NCBI RefSeq assembly: GCF_032027425.1
Contig: NZ_JAVSJA010000001.1
Coordinates: 4,104,001 to 4,168,000, forward strand
Length of the DNA stretch: 64,000 nt
Direction of reading: 5' to 3'
DNA from: Microcystis wesenbergii NRERC-220
GTDB taxonomy: Bacteria > Cyanobacteriota > Cyanobacteriia > Cyanobacteriales > Microcystaceae
Made by a program: the position numbers and the translations under genes. The notes beneath the pieces are model-generated. The model worked only from the letters and a program-made list of their open reading frames with translations, made no database searches and was not told the DNA's origin. Shown here piece after piece: positions 26,349 to 36,073 of this stretch (position 1 is the first letter of the stretch; each line of letters starts with the position of its first letter).

Positions 26349-27383
26349 ATGATTTCCGAACGTACTTTACCAACCTTTAATCCTGCTTCCATCATTATTA
26401 CCAAAGCTGAAGGTCTTCGCCTATACGAAGATATGGTTTTGGGGCGGATGTTTGAAGATAAATGTGCCGAAATGTATTATCGGGGCAAAATGTTCGGTTT
26501 TGTCCATCTCTACAACGGTCAAGAAGCGATATCTAGCGGTATTATTAAAGCCTTGCGTCAGGGAGAAGATTACGTTTCTAGCACCTATCGCGATCACGTC
26601 CACGCCCTCAGTGCCGGAGTTCCCGCCAAAGAGGTAATGGCGGAGTTATTCGGCAAAGCTACCGGCTGTAGTAAAGGACGGGGCGGCTCCATGCATATAT
26701 TTTCCGCCGAACATAAGCTTTTAGGGGGTTACGCTTTTGTGGCTGAGGGGATTCCCGTCGCTACCGGGGCAGCTTTTCAAAGTAAATACCGTCGGGAAGC
26801 CATGGCTGATGCCAGTGCCGATCAGGTAACGGTCTGTTTCTTTGGGGATGGGGCGAGTAATAATGGCCAGTTTTTTGAGTGTCTGAATATGGCTGCCCTC
26901 TGGAAGTTGCCGATTATCTATGTGGTGGAAAATAATAAGTGGGCGATCGGTATGGCCCACGATCGAGCCACTTCTCAACCGGAAATCTATAAAAAAGCCA
27001 GTGTTTTTAGTATGGTAGGTGTGGAAGTGGACGGTATGGATGTGGTCGCCGTTCATGCCGCCGCCAGAGAAGCCGTGGCTCGGGCCCGCGCCGGTGAGGG
27101 ACCGACTTTAATTGAGGCCTTAACCTATCGTTTCCGGGGTCACTCTCTGGCAGATCCGGACGAGTTACGCAGTGCTGACGAGAAACAATTCTGGGGCGAA
27201 AGGGATCCGATCACTCGCTTTGCCGCCTATCTCTACGAGCGAGATTTGGCCACGAGAGAGGAATTAAAAGAAATCGAGCAGAAAATTCAAGCTGAAATCG
27301 AGGAAGCGGTTAAATTTGCCGAATCTAGCCCCGAACCCGATCCTAGTGAACTAACTCGCTTTATTTTCGCCGAAGACGAGTGA
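26349..27383 (+). CDS. pdhA: Pyruvate dehydrogenase E1 component, alpha subunit
   Basis: A 344-residue thiamine-pyrophosphate-dependent subunit that decarboxylates pyruvate, working with the beta subunit (not in this window) in the acetyl-CoA-forming complex. The TPP-binding motif GDG...N is [14 protein letters not shown] near residue 158, closing with VVENN about 30 residues on. GRGGSMHIF near 113 and [12 protein letters not shown] near 262 hold active-site and phosphorylation-loop positions of the family. ATG at 26349 ([10 protein letters not shown]) is preferred to an upstream ATG 12 codons earlier. Cyanobacteria typically scatter pdh genes, as here. Confidence 0.95.
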   Translation: MISERTLPTFNPASIIITKAEGLRLYEDMVLGRMFEDKCAEMYYRGKMFGFVHLYNGQEAISSGIIKALRQGEDYVSSTYRDHVHALSAGVPAKEVMAELFGKATGCSKGRGGSMHIFSAEHKLLGGYAFVAEGIPVATGAAFQSKYRREAMADASADQVTVCFFGDGASNNGQFFECLNMAALWKLPIIYVVENNKWAIGMAHDRATSQPEIYKKASVFSMVGVEVDGMDVVAVHAAAREAVARARAGEGPTLIEALTYRFRGHSLADPDELRSADEKQFWGERDPITRFAAYLYERDLATREELKEIEQKIQAEIEEAVKFAESSPEPDPSELTRFIFAEDE

Positions 27384-27389
27384 TTTTAG

Positions 27390-27421
27390 TGATCAGTTAC
27401 CAGTTATCGGTTATCAGTTAT
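27390..27421. repeat. CAGTTAT-type heptad repeats
   Basis: Four degenerate copies of a 7-base unit (GATCAGT, TACCAGT, TATCGGT, TATCAGT) just after the pdhA stop. Confidence 0.7.
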
Positions 27422-27595
27422 TGTCCCTCCTCAAGATATTTGACCCAACAAGTGCCATCTTCTTTTTTCCACCAAATCTTGACTGGTTCTGTATCTATTT
27501 TTCAGTTACTTTCAACTTAGATATTCGGCTAATTAGGCTTTCTTGGGTATTTTATCTCCTCGTCTTTACTCATTTTATTAGAACAGGATTTGATA

Positions 27596-28777
27596 TTACT
27601 GGTCTGAGCAAAAATTAAAATTTTTGGCTTTGCGGAGGGAATTAACCGTTAAAACCACCTGTTCCCCCACCTGTTCAATTTCTTCTAAAGTATTAAAACG
27701 ACTCAACCCGAAGCGCAGGGAAGCATAGGCGAGAGATTCGGGGCGACCCAGGGCAGTTAAAACGTGAGAGGGGGCGGTATGGCTAGAAGAACAGGCAGAA
27801 CCGGAGGAAAGCGCCACTATTGGCTGTAATCCTAACAATAACGCCGCACCGTCCACTCCTTCAATACTAATATTTAAATTTCCGGCTAATCTTTGGCTAG
27901 GATGACCATTGAGATAAATTCTGTCTAATTGACTGATAATCTCCCATAAACTGGCTTTTAACTGATTTAAGTAGCTGTTATCTTCTTCGATCGCTTTGAT
28001 ACCCAATTCTACCGCCTTGGCAAAACCGACAATTTGCGGTGTAAATATCGTACCCGATCGCAGTCCTTTTTCCTGGCCTCCCCCTTGAATTTGAGCGGCG
28101 AGACGGACTCTGGGGTTCCGGCGCCGGACGTACAGCGCACCGACTCCCTTTGGTCCGTGGACTTTGTGGGCAGTTAAGGACATCAGATCTATATTCATTT
28201 CCCCCACATCTAGGGGAATTTTCCCGATTGCTTGGGCCGCATCCGTATGAAAAAGTACCTGATACTGGCGACAAATCGCCCCAATTGCCGCTAAAGGTTG
28301 AATCACCCCAATCTCGTTATTAGCAGCCATAATTGACAGCAAAATCGTGTCAGGACGCAAAGATTTTTCTAGTAGTTCCAAGTCAATTAGGCCATCAGCA
28401 CCGACGGGTAAAATTGTCACCTCAAAACCCAATTTTTCCAGATAATGACAGGGATCTAAAACGGCGCGATGTTCTGTCACCACCGTAACTAGGTGCCGTC
28501 CCTTGGCGAAATAAGCTTCGGCAACCCCTTTGATAGCCAGGTTATTGGCCTCCGTTGCCCCACTGGTAAAAATAATTTCTTCGGGACTACTATTAATAGC
28601 AGCGGCGATTGTTTCTCTTGCCTGTTTAACCGCAGCCTCGGCTGTCCAACCATAGACATGATTAATACTACTGGCATTACCAAAGTGTTCGGTAAAATAG
28701 GGTAACATCGCCGCCAGAACTTGCGGATCGAGCGGTGTCGTGGCGTGGCAATCTAGATAAATCGGCTTTTGAGACAT
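27596..28777 (-). CDS. Cysteine desulfurase (IscS/NifS type)
   Basis: A 393-residue pyridoxal-phosphate enzyme that moves sulfur from cysteine to its own active-site cysteine for Fe-S cluster and thiolation pathways. The N-terminus PIYLDCHATTPLDPQV is characteristic; HTDAAQAIGKI near residue 179 holds the cofactor-binding Asp; the Schiff-base lysine is in TAHKVHGPKG near 208; the catalytic cysteine is in SSGSACSSS near 330. This is the group I form (IscS/NifS), not the SufS form. No isc or nif partner genes are adjacent. Confidence 0.93.
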   Translation of the reverse strand: MSQKPIYLDCHATTPLDPQVLAAMLPYFTEHFGNASSINHVYGWTAEAAVKQARETIAAAINSSPEEIIFTSGATEANNLAIKGVAEAYFAKGRHLVTVVTEHRAVLDPCHYLEKLGFEVTILPVGADGLIDLELLEKSLRPDTILLSIMAANNEIGVIQPLAAIGAICRQYQVLFHTDAAQAIGKIPLDVGEMNIDLMSLTAHKVHGPKGVGALYVRRRNPRVRLAAQIQGGGQEKGLRSGTIFTPQIVGFAKAVELGIKAIEEDNSYLNQLKASLWEIISQLDRIYLNGHPSQRLAGNLNISIEGVDGAALLLGLQPIVALSSGSACSSSHTAPSHVLTALGRPESLAYASLRFGLSRFNTLEEIEQVGEQVVLTVNSLRKAKNFNFCSDQ

Positions 28778-28970
28778 ATTTTTCGCGTGCGGGGATCAGG
28801 AAGGATAGGTGATAGTTATTCTGGTTAAATTGACGCAATCGAGCCGTATTACCTATTGTAAACTTACCGCTAATAGCTATGACGGAAAAACTGAAGGCGA
28901 TTTACCAAGATGGTACTTTGTATCTGCCAAGTAAATTTTTTCGGCTCTTCTAGAGTAGTTATGATGTATG

Positions 28971-29020
28971 ATACCAAATCCGTTTTTCATCATTATGATT
29001 AACTGCCAATCCAACTTTAA
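28971..29020. repeat. Dispersed repeat, copy 2
   Basis: Matches 22439-22487 over about 50 bases; shared core TATGATTAACT-CCAATCCAA. Confidence 0.6.
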
Positions 29021-29142
29021 CAACTCGCTCCCTTCTCCGATACAGCCATTTTCAAGGGGAAAATGTACCCAGTGGCGGCTTGTCAATTTTTTCTGAGAAG
29101 CCCCATGCAGCAAGGGAAGTGGGCAGTGGAAAGTGGGGATTT

Positions 29143-29190
29143 TTCAGTGAACAGTAAACAGTAATCAGTAATCAGTGAACAGGGAGAAGG
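29143..29190. repeat. CAGTAAA / CAGTAAT heptad repeats
   Basis: Five to six degenerate 7-base units (CAGTGAA, CAGTAAA, CAGTAAT) in the spacer before the KGG gene. Confidence 0.75.
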
Positions 29191-29661
29191 GAGAAAAAAG
29201 CTGATAAACCGCAACCAGCCAGAGAACTGGAATTTCACGGTCAAGCCACTAAGCCTTTAAAGTCTTGCTATGCAAGGATCGTAGCCGAAAAAGCCAAACT
29301 ACGGTTTTCCCTGTGGATGGGGTTTAACTGATCACTGATCACTGATCACTGAAGACCGACTCCCCCAAAAGGCCAACTTTGTACCTTACCATTAAGATAA
29401 CTTCTATATCTTTAGACTGATAGATGCTCGATTCGCTTAATATTTTTTAACATAAAATACGCCCTTTGATTGCTGTAATTGGTTCCCTAGAAGTCAAGCT
29501 AATGAGTTATGATCCTAGATAGGAATCCATAGTTCTTAGAGGAGGAAAGCGGGGCAATCTCAATGTTTTGCCCACCGACAAGACCATGATTTTGATCTTT
29601 TAAAAATCTCGCATAAATCTTTAAGAACGTTTAAAATCAGCATTCACACAGGAGGTATATT

Positions 29662-29979
29662 ATGACAGGTAAGAGTAAACGCGGTTTTGCCTCTATGGAT
29701 CAAGCTAAACAACGGGAAATCGCTAGTAAAGGTGGTAAAGCTGCTCATCAAAAAGGTACAGCCCACGAATTTACCGCCGAAGAAGCCCGGGAAGCGGGAC
29801 GAAAAGGCGGTGAAGCGGTTAGCCAAGATCGCGCCCACATGGCAGCCATCGGACGGGAAGGTGGCAAAAATTCCCACAAAGGCAGTCGTAAAAACTCAAA
29901 CTCCGAGGTAAATTCCCCAGCCAACGAGTCTATGGTTGAAAATTCCTCAGATTTTGGCAACTCGGAGGCAAATAGTTGA
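29662..29979 (+). CDS. KGG-repeat stress protein
   Basis: A 105-residue hydrophilic protein of the Con-10/GsiB/YciG-like KGG family, linked to stress and desiccation in many bacteria. Three glycine repeats are visible: IASKGGKAAH near residue 20, AGRKGGEAV near 46 and IGREGGKN near 64. The C-terminal 35 residues are a Ser/Asn/Glu-rich disordered tail. A strong AGGAGGT lies 5 to 8 bases upstream of ATG at 29662, suggesting high expression. No hydrophobic segment is present. It converges with the DUF2808 gene. Confidence 0.88.
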   Translation: MTGKSKRGFASMDQAKQREIASKGGKAAHQKGTAHEFTAEEAREAGRKGGEAVSQDRAHMAAIGREGGKNSHKGSRKNSNSEVNSPANESMVENSSDFGNSEANS

Positions 29980-30090
29980 CTTTGGTTGACTTTTTCTCGG
30001 ACCAAGAGGGTGTTGGGGGTTAGGTGTTGGGGTGTTGGGGTTTTAGTTGAATTTCCCCATCTCCCCATTTCCCTATTTCCAATAAATACT

Positions 30091-30639
30091 TTAAGGTTCG
30101 ATACTGACAATCCAAGTCCCAACGTAGAGACGGACGGGAATATTGCCAGAGGCAATCACATCACAGGTAAAGTAATAAGTGCCTAATTCAGGATTTCTGA
30201 CATTAGACATGACGATTTCAACTTTACTGGTCGGATCGATCGCTTGTTCGGGGACAATTTGAATAATGCGACTATCCTTATCCCAAACCACTTCCTTTAA
30301 AGGTAAAGATTTGTTGTTGATGCGTACCTCGATTTTATTAGTATCAAACTGGCCGTTAAAATAATCGGGATAGGAAATAAAAAAAGCCGCAGCCCCTTGG
30401 GAGAGTTTTTTCGGGGGGATATAGAGTTTATAACGATCCATTTGCTTGGGACGGCCACCGAATTGCAAGAAATAATCTAAGATATCCTTGCGATCGACTC
30501 CACTAAAAATTGTTAGGCCGGGGTTGCCATTGGCTAAAGTTATTTTTGGTAAAATAATCCCCGCACCCACAGCTAAGGATAGAGCAATCAAAGCGGGTGT
30601 CCTAGCATATTTAATTACTTTTGTCAAGACTTTTAACAT
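30091..30639 (-). CDS. DUF2808 exported protein
   Basis: A 182-residue protein with an N-terminal signal or anchor (about residues 12-36, ending ITLANGN) and a DUF2808 domain, a family seen almost only in cyanobacteria. The conserved run DRYKLYIPPKKLSQGAAAF near residue 67 and the C-terminal pattern GTYYFTCDVIASG...YVGTWIVSI are visible. Function unknown; probably periplasmic. It lies 119 bases downstream of smpB on the same strand. Confidence 0.83.
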   Translation of the reverse strand: MLKVLTKVIKYARTPALIALSLAVGAGIILPKITLANGNPGLTIFSGVDRKDILDYFLQFGGRPKQMDRYKLYIPPKKLSQGAAAFFISYPDYFNGQFDTNKIEVRINNKSLPLKEVVWDKDSRIIQIVPEQAIDPTSKVEIVMSNVRNPELGTYYFTCDVIASGNIPVRLYVGTWIVSIEP

Positions 30640-30757
30640 AAATTTTAACCCAAGGTGAGGGAGATGGTGATGGCCGCAAGGGGCCGAATACAGTTCAACT
30701 GTAACAAAACCCGCTCGTTTCTTACCTAGACCTTTGCCAGTCCGATAAGTGTCTTGG

Positions 30758-31222
30758 TTAACGCTTCATCGCTCGTGCCATATCCCGTTGATCCTGACGA
30801 CGTTTCAAATCTTCGCGTTTATCGTGTAATTTCTTGCCCCTACCGAGGCCAATGCTGATTTTTACCCAACTACCTTTAAAATACATCTTCAAAGGCACAA
30901 GAGTTAAGCCTTTCTGTTCTACTTGACCGATGAGTTTGCTGATTTCCTTTTTGTGCATCAACAATTTTCTCGTCCGGCGCGGATCGTGATTAAAATATTC
31001 GCTACTCTGTTCGTAGGCGGAAATATGAACATTAATTAACACCGCTTCACCATTGCGGACTAAAACGTAACCATCCCGCAGGTTTACCTTACCGGCACGC
31101 ACAGATTTAACCTCAGTCCCCAGCAACTGCACCCCCGCTTCAAAAGTCTCTAAAATCTCGTAGAGATGGCGTGCTTGCCGGTTATCACTGATAATTTTGA
31201 TTTTGTCGTCTTGATTAGCCAT
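30758..31222 (-). CDS. smpB: SsrA-binding protein SmpB
   Basis: A 154-residue RNA-binding protein that brings tmRNA to stalled ribosomes for trans-translation. The N-terminal [17 protein letters not shown] block, [18 protein letters not shown] near residue 35, and [12 protein letters not shown] near 104 are diagnostic. The basic C-terminal tail ([17 protein letters not shown]) is the part that reads the empty mRNA channel. The start is ATG at 31222 (MANQDDK). The tmRNA gene itself is not recognised in this window. It is divergent from thf1. Confidence 0.97.
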   Translation of the reverse strand: MANQDDKIKIISDNRQARHLYEILETFEAGVQLLGTEVKSVRAGKVNLRDGYVLVRNGEAVLINVHISAYEQSSEYFNHDPRRTRKLLMHKKEISKLIGQVEQKGLTLVPLKMYFKGSWVKISIGLGRGKKLHDKREDLKRRQDQRDMARAMKR

Positions 31223-31423
31223 ATAGTCAAATGAAAAGTGAAAAGTAAAAAAGCGATTGGTAGAGGCAGTATCGGCTAATTATCTCGATTTTCCCATGTC
31301 CTTATCTTTATATCTTACTCGCTCTTTTGCTCTCTCTGGACTGACCGTTGGCGGCTCTTTGGTGATCACTGGCCTTGTCAGGGGGAACGAGAAGGGAGAA
31401 AATGAGAGCAGTGTTAAATTTTT

Positions 31424-32125
31424 ATGAAGTTTGGTTCTGTGGACAAAATTCGTACTGTTTCCGATAGTAAGCGTGATTTTTATACTCGCCACACCCGCCC
31501 CATCAATTCGGTGTATCGGCGCGTGGTTGAGGAATTATTAGTCGAGATGCACCTGCTCTCCGTTAATGTAGATTTCCATTATGATCCAATTTATGCCCTT
31601 GGTGTGGTTACTTCTTTCGAGAAGTTCATGGAAGGCTATCGTCCGGGGGAGGATAAACCGAATATTTTTAATGCTTTGTGCCAAGCGGTTAACGGTAATC
31701 CCGAAGTCTATCGTCGCGATGCCGAAAATATGATCGCTATTGCCAAAGAAACTAATATTGATTCCTTGCTCTCCCAACTGCAAAACCAGGCTCTAGGTGG
31801 TAACAATCAGTTGTCTGATAGTTTAGTTTCCCTGATCAACGCGCCTAAGTTTAAGTATAGTCGCCTGTTTGCCATCGGTCTTTATACTATTTTAGCGGAA
31901 GCACAACCGGACATGATCAAGGAAAAAGAAAAACGCGAACAAATTTTGCAAAAGTTCTCAGAAATTCTCCATCTCTCCAGCGAGAAACTGCAAAAAGACC
32001 TCGATGTTTATCGCGGTAATCTCGATAAAATGGATCAGCTGCTCAAGGTTATCGAAGATGCCCTAGAAGCAGAAAAGAAAAAACGTCAACAAAAAGAACA
32101 GGAAAAACAAACCACCCCGCAATAA
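31424..32125 (+). CDS. thf1: Thf1/Psb29 photosystem II and thylakoid biogenesis protein
   Basis: A 233-residue, mainly helical protein required for photosystem II maintenance and for stability of FtsH protease complexes in cyanobacteria and plastids. The block IRTVSDSKRDFYTRHTRPINSVYRRVVEELLVEMHLL (residues 9-45) is highly typical; YDPIYALGVVTSFEKFMEGY follows near 54. The C-terminal 60 residues form a charged coiled coil (EKLQKDLD...EAEKKKRQQKEQEKQ). Thylakoid or cytosolic location. It is alone; cofH follows 137 bases downstream on the same strand. Confidence 0.95.
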   Translation: MKFGSVDKIRTVSDSKRDFYTRHTRPINSVYRRVVEELLVEMHLLSVNVDFHYDPIYALGVVTSFEKFMEGYRPGEDKPNIFNALCQAVNGNPEVYRRDAENMIAIAKETNIDSLLSQLQNQALGGNNQLSDSLVSLINAPKFKYSRLFAIGLYTILAEAQPDMIKEKEKREQILQKFSEILHLSSEKLQKDLDVYRGNLDKMDQLLKVIEDALEAEKKKRQQKEQEKQTTPQ

Positions 32126-32262
32126 AGGCTCTCAACCGGAAATTACCGCGTGCAGACAAGGGAATAGGGAACAGAAAAAGGATTAAATCGGCTCTCTTTC
32201 TTTACTGTTCCTTCTGACCTCGTTCTACAATTAGGATCGGCAACCCTTAATATTTATCTCCC

Positions 32263-33399
32263 GTGACTAACTCCTCCATCACCGCACCCGTAACCGATAT
32301 TTTGGCAAAAGCGCGGTCAGGGGCGAATTTATCGGCGAAAGAAGCGATTATCTTGCTAGAAACTACCGATAACCGTTTAATTGCCCAGATTCGGGAAACG
32401 GCCGACTTTTTACGTCGTCAACAGGCGGGAGATACCGTCACCTACGTTATCAATCGCAACATTAATTTTAGTAACATTTGTGAGCAGCATTGCAGTTTTT
32501 GTGCATTCAGACGCGATGAAAATGAAGAAGGGGCCTTCTGGCTTAATTTAGAGGAAATTATCGCTAAAGCGGCGGATGCCGTCCGTCGTGGGGCGACGGA
32601 AATTTGTATGCAGGGAGGATTAAACCCAAAAGCCAAGATTAAGGGCAATTCCTTAGACTATTACCTCGAAATTGTTAAAAACCTGAAACAAGCCTTTCCC
32701 GACCTGCATTTACACGCTTTTTCGCCCCAAGAAGTCCAATTTATTGCTAGAGAAGACGCTTTAAGTTACGAAAAAGTTATCGCTTCCCTGCAAGAAGCAG
32801 GAGTCAATTCTCTCCCGGGGACGGCTGCCGAGGTGTTAGTCGATGAGGTAAGACGGGTAATTTGTCCAGAAAAAATCGATGCCGCCACTTGGTTAGAAAT
32901 AGTCGGTACTGCCCATCGCTTGGGGTTACATACCACCAGTACCATGCTCTGCGGTCATATTGAAACCCCTAGCCAACAGGTGCAGCACCTCGAAAAAATT
33001 AGAAAACAGCAAGAAATCGCCCTAGAAAATAATTATCCGGCCAAAATCACCGAATTTATTTTATTGCCTTTTGTGGGACAATCAGCCCCCAAACCCCTGA
33101 GAAATCGAGTCGGACGGGATCAACCAATTTTAGCCGATACATTAAAATTAACAGCAGTGGCGCGGATTTATTTGGGCAATAGCATTAAAAATCATCAACC
33201 CAGTTGGGTAAAATTGGGCTTACAGGGGGCGACAGAAGCCTTAAACTGGGGTTGCAACGATCTCGGTGGTACTCTCATGGAAGAACATATTACCACTATG
33301 GCCGGGGCGCTGGGCGGTACTTGTTTGACCGTCGAGGAATTAGCAACGGCGATTAAATCCCTCGATCGCCCCGCCCGTCAACGGGATACAATCTATTAG
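32263..33399 (+). CDS. cofH: FO synthase subunit 2 (radical SAM, CofH)
   Basis: A 378-residue radical SAM enzyme that joins a tyrosine-derived fragment to a pyrimidine in making 7,8-didemethyl-8-hydroxy-5-deazariboflavin (FO), a photolyase antenna in cyanobacteria. The cluster motif CxxxCxxC is CEQHCSFC near residue 75. MQGGLNP near 117 and the [16 protein letters not shown] segment near 222 match CofH rather than CofG. The start is GTG at 32263, supported by alignment of the N-terminal region. The partner cofG is not in this window. A structured hairpin follows the stop. Confidence 0.92.
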   Translation: MTNSSITAPVTDILAKARSGANLSAKEAIILLETTDNRLIAQIRETADFLRRQQAGDTVTYVINRNINFSNICEQHCSFCAFRRDENEEGAFWLNLEEIIAKAADAVRRGATEICMQGGLNPKAKIKGNSLDYYLEIVKNLKQAFPDLHLHAFSPQEVQFIAREDALSYEKVIASLQEAGVNSLPGTAAEVLVDEVRRVICPEKIDAATWLEIVGTAHRLGLHTTSTMLCGHIETPSQQVQHLEKIRKQQEIALENNYPAKITEFILLPFVGQSAPKPLRNRVGRDQPILADTLKLTAVARIYLGNSIKNHQPSWVKLGLQGATEALNWGCNDLGGTLMEEHITTMAGALGGTCLTVEELATAIKSLDRPARQRDTIY

Positions 33400-33405
33400 A
33401 GTCTA

Positions 33406-33456
33406 TTTAACCCGAATCCTGGATTAGCTGAAAGCTTGATCCTGTCCCGGGTTAAA
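33406..33456. terminator. Two-part hairpin between cofH and the glucosidase gene
   Basis: TTTAACCCG (33406-33414) pairs with CGGGTTAAA (33448-33456). Inside it, GGAT-AGCT pairs with AGCT-ATCC around a GAA loop. It sits between convergent ends and could terminate both transcripts. Confidence 0.55.
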
Positions 33457-33493
33457 ACTTTCCTTCTCCCGTCCGACTGAAGTTAATTGAGTA

Positions 33494-36073
33494 TTAAGAA
33501 GGTGCGCTATTGAGATAGTTATATTCTCCGACCTGATAGATCAAATTAGCTACGAGTCCTGTCCAACCTGTTTGATGGCTTGCTCCCAGTCCTTGACCTG
33601 TATCTCCGTGAAAATATTCGTAGAACAGTATTAAATCCTGACCATCAGGGGTTTTGAAAAGCTCACGAAGTTTTGGGTTATCTCCGTAAACTGGTCGTTT
33701 CCCTGACCAATCAGGCAGGAAAATACGGATTAAGCGTTTGGATATTTCTACCGCTACTTGTTCAAGAGTATTTCTTCCGCGTTCTCCAGTGGGAAACTCC
33801 ACTTTAAACTCATCTCCTAGACAGTCATGAATGTAATTATGAAACTTATAAAGCGAATCAATGATTAGAAAATTCACAGGAAACCATATTGGACCGCGCC
33901 AATTAGAATTACCTGTATGTACAGGAGAGTTACCTGCTTCTCCCGGTTCGTAGAGAATTCTGGAAGGTAAAACACTGCCATACATATCTTTCATGAAGCA
34001 AGGAATCGAGTAAGGCGAACCAAACTCAGAATTAGGATCGTGAACTTTTGAAAGACTGCGAATACCATAGTCGCTCAAAAACTCCTGTTTATCCAGTAGC
34101 TTTTTGACGATTAATTGCAACTTATCAAAGTCAACAATTGACAAATACATTTCTAGGTTATTATTATGATTGTGCTTGTCTGCGATGTAGAAACTTTCAT
34201 ATTTTCCTCTCAAGTAATCAAAGTCGGTTCCTGGCAAGAACAATTGGGACAATGAATTAGGGTTAGAGAACTTAGATTGAAAAGCATCGATTATCTGGTT
34301 TTGACATTCCTGACTTTTGGATTCAAAAATATCAATCGCACATAGGGGAATTAAACCGACTAATGAACGACACTTCAAGGGAAACTCTAGGGTCAAATTT
34401 TCCTGAACAATACTGAGAATATCGTAATAGAATTCATCCTTCTGATCCCACAAATGCGTTCTATTTTTTTCAGTAATATCATTGATAGCATTGGCGATAT
34501 TCAGGAATTCTTTGAGGAACTTGGTTGCAGCTTCTATCTCTTCGCTAGATGGGTCTTGACTTCCTAACTCTATGGCAATTCTCAGCATATTTAAGGAGAA
34601 CATAGCCATCCAGCTTGTTCCATCTGCTTGTTCAATTTTTACATCATCAGTTTTAAAGTGACTGCGATTTATGAGACTGATATTATCTAGTCCTAAAAAG
34701 CCTCCACTAAAAAGATTCTTTTCGGGTATTTTTTGAACTTCTAACCACCAATTAAAGTTACTATTCAGCTTGTGAAATATTTTTCTTAGGAAATCTTTGT
34801 CCGAAAAACCATACATATCTTGCTCAATTTGATAAACTTGCCAAGCTCCCCAAGCGTGAACAGGTGGATTACCTTCACTAAAGTTCCATTCAAAAGATGG
34901 TAACTGTCCATTAGGATGGATATACCCTTCTTCCAAAAATAGGCATAATTGTTCTTTAGCAAAATCTGGGTCTATTAAAGCAAAAGTAACAGCATGAAAA
35001 GCTGAATCCCAGACAGCATACTGGGGATATTCCCATTTATCTGGCATAGAAATTATGTCTTCATTATGTAGATGAGTCCATTTGGAGTTAAATTTTCTAG
35101 TGTCGGATTGTGCTTTATCTGGTAGGCTATCTGAGGGGTATATTTTATGCCACTTTCTGTCTTGATATGACCAATCTCCTTTGAGCCAATCTTGAACTAT
35201 ATAGTAATAAAATTGCTTGTTCCATAGCATTCCTGCAAATGCCTGTCGTTGAACTTGTCGTTCCTCATCTGAAATTGGAAAATCTGAAGGAGTAATAGCT
35301 TGATAAAATGCGTCAGTTTCTTCTTTGCGCTTGTCAAAAACCTTCTCAAAATCACTTCCAAAAGGATTAGCATCAGGTAGTTGATCTGGCGCAATATCTG
35401 TCAAGCGCAACCATATCACTTGAGGTTTATCAGCATCAGCTTCAATAGTCAGATTATAGTGAGCGGCCGCTTTTGTCCCTTTCTGTTCAGGGTTGACTTT
35501 ATCTAGCTCTTGATTAACGACATAATTGTTGATTCCGTCCTTAACATATTTACTCGCATTAGGAGTATGGAAAATGCGTTCGTTGTTAGTTTCATTTTCA
35601 GTAAATAACAGAGGAGTATCTCCTTGACAATAGAGATAATAATCACCTAACTCGCCATGATGAGCTTTGATCACCATATTATTGCCAGTTTTTTCCAAAA
35701 CTCTCTGCAAACTTGGTTTTTGTTTTTCCCTTTCTGCATCTCCTAACCAAGACCAAGTGTTACGAAACCAGAGAGTAGGTAAAATATGTAGTTGATGAGC
35801 TTCAGAGCCTCGATTCCGAACAGTAATTTTAATTAAAATATCTTCAGGAGTCTTCTTGGCATATTCAATAACAACATCAAAGTATCCCTCGTCGAAACAA
35901 TTAGTATCAATTAGCTCATATTCAGGGTGTTCTTCTCCTCTATACTTAGCATTTCTTCGTTTTTGATTCTCTTCAATGAGATCATCATAAGGAAATTTAT
36001 AAGGATACTTATACAATGCCTTCATATAAGAATGAGTGGGAGTATTATCTAAATAAAAGTAATATTCCTTGAC
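33494..36073 (-). pseudogene. GH63-like glucosidase, C-terminal fragment cut by IS insertion
   Basis: The main part of an MGH1/GH63-type glycoside hydrolase of the (alpha/alpha)6-barrel fold, cut off from its N-terminus by an IS4-type element. The frame is open from the target duplication (36073), beginning VKEYYFYLDNTPTHSYMK, to the stop at 33494; the first internal Met is at 36025. Typical blocks are PQYAVWDSAFHAV, GNSNWRGPIWFPVNFLIIDSL and GASHQTGWTGLVANLI near the C-terminus. Removing the 1175-bp element and one 9-base duplication restores an uninterrupted 998-codon frame with 37249-37674. The intact enzyme probably trims glucosylated oligosaccharides or glucosylglycerate-like solutes (inference). 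The fragment alone lacks about 142 N-terminal residues and is probably inactive. Confidence 0.88.

Larger units (their letters stand above)
28778..29661. other. Long non-coding, repeat-rich spacer
   Basis: No convincing gene. It holds a dispersed repeat (28971-29020) shared with 22439-22487, CAGTAAA/CAGTAAT heptads at about 29143-29190, and CTGATCA heptads at about 29327-29352. The stretch 29390-29640 is unique and probably contains the promoter and leader of the KGG gene. Confidence 0.6.

Noticed and set aside
28877-29113. 78-codon minus-strand frame in the spacer after the desulfurase gene.
   Set aside because: It runs through the dispersed repeat shared with 22439-22487 and does not resemble a protein family.
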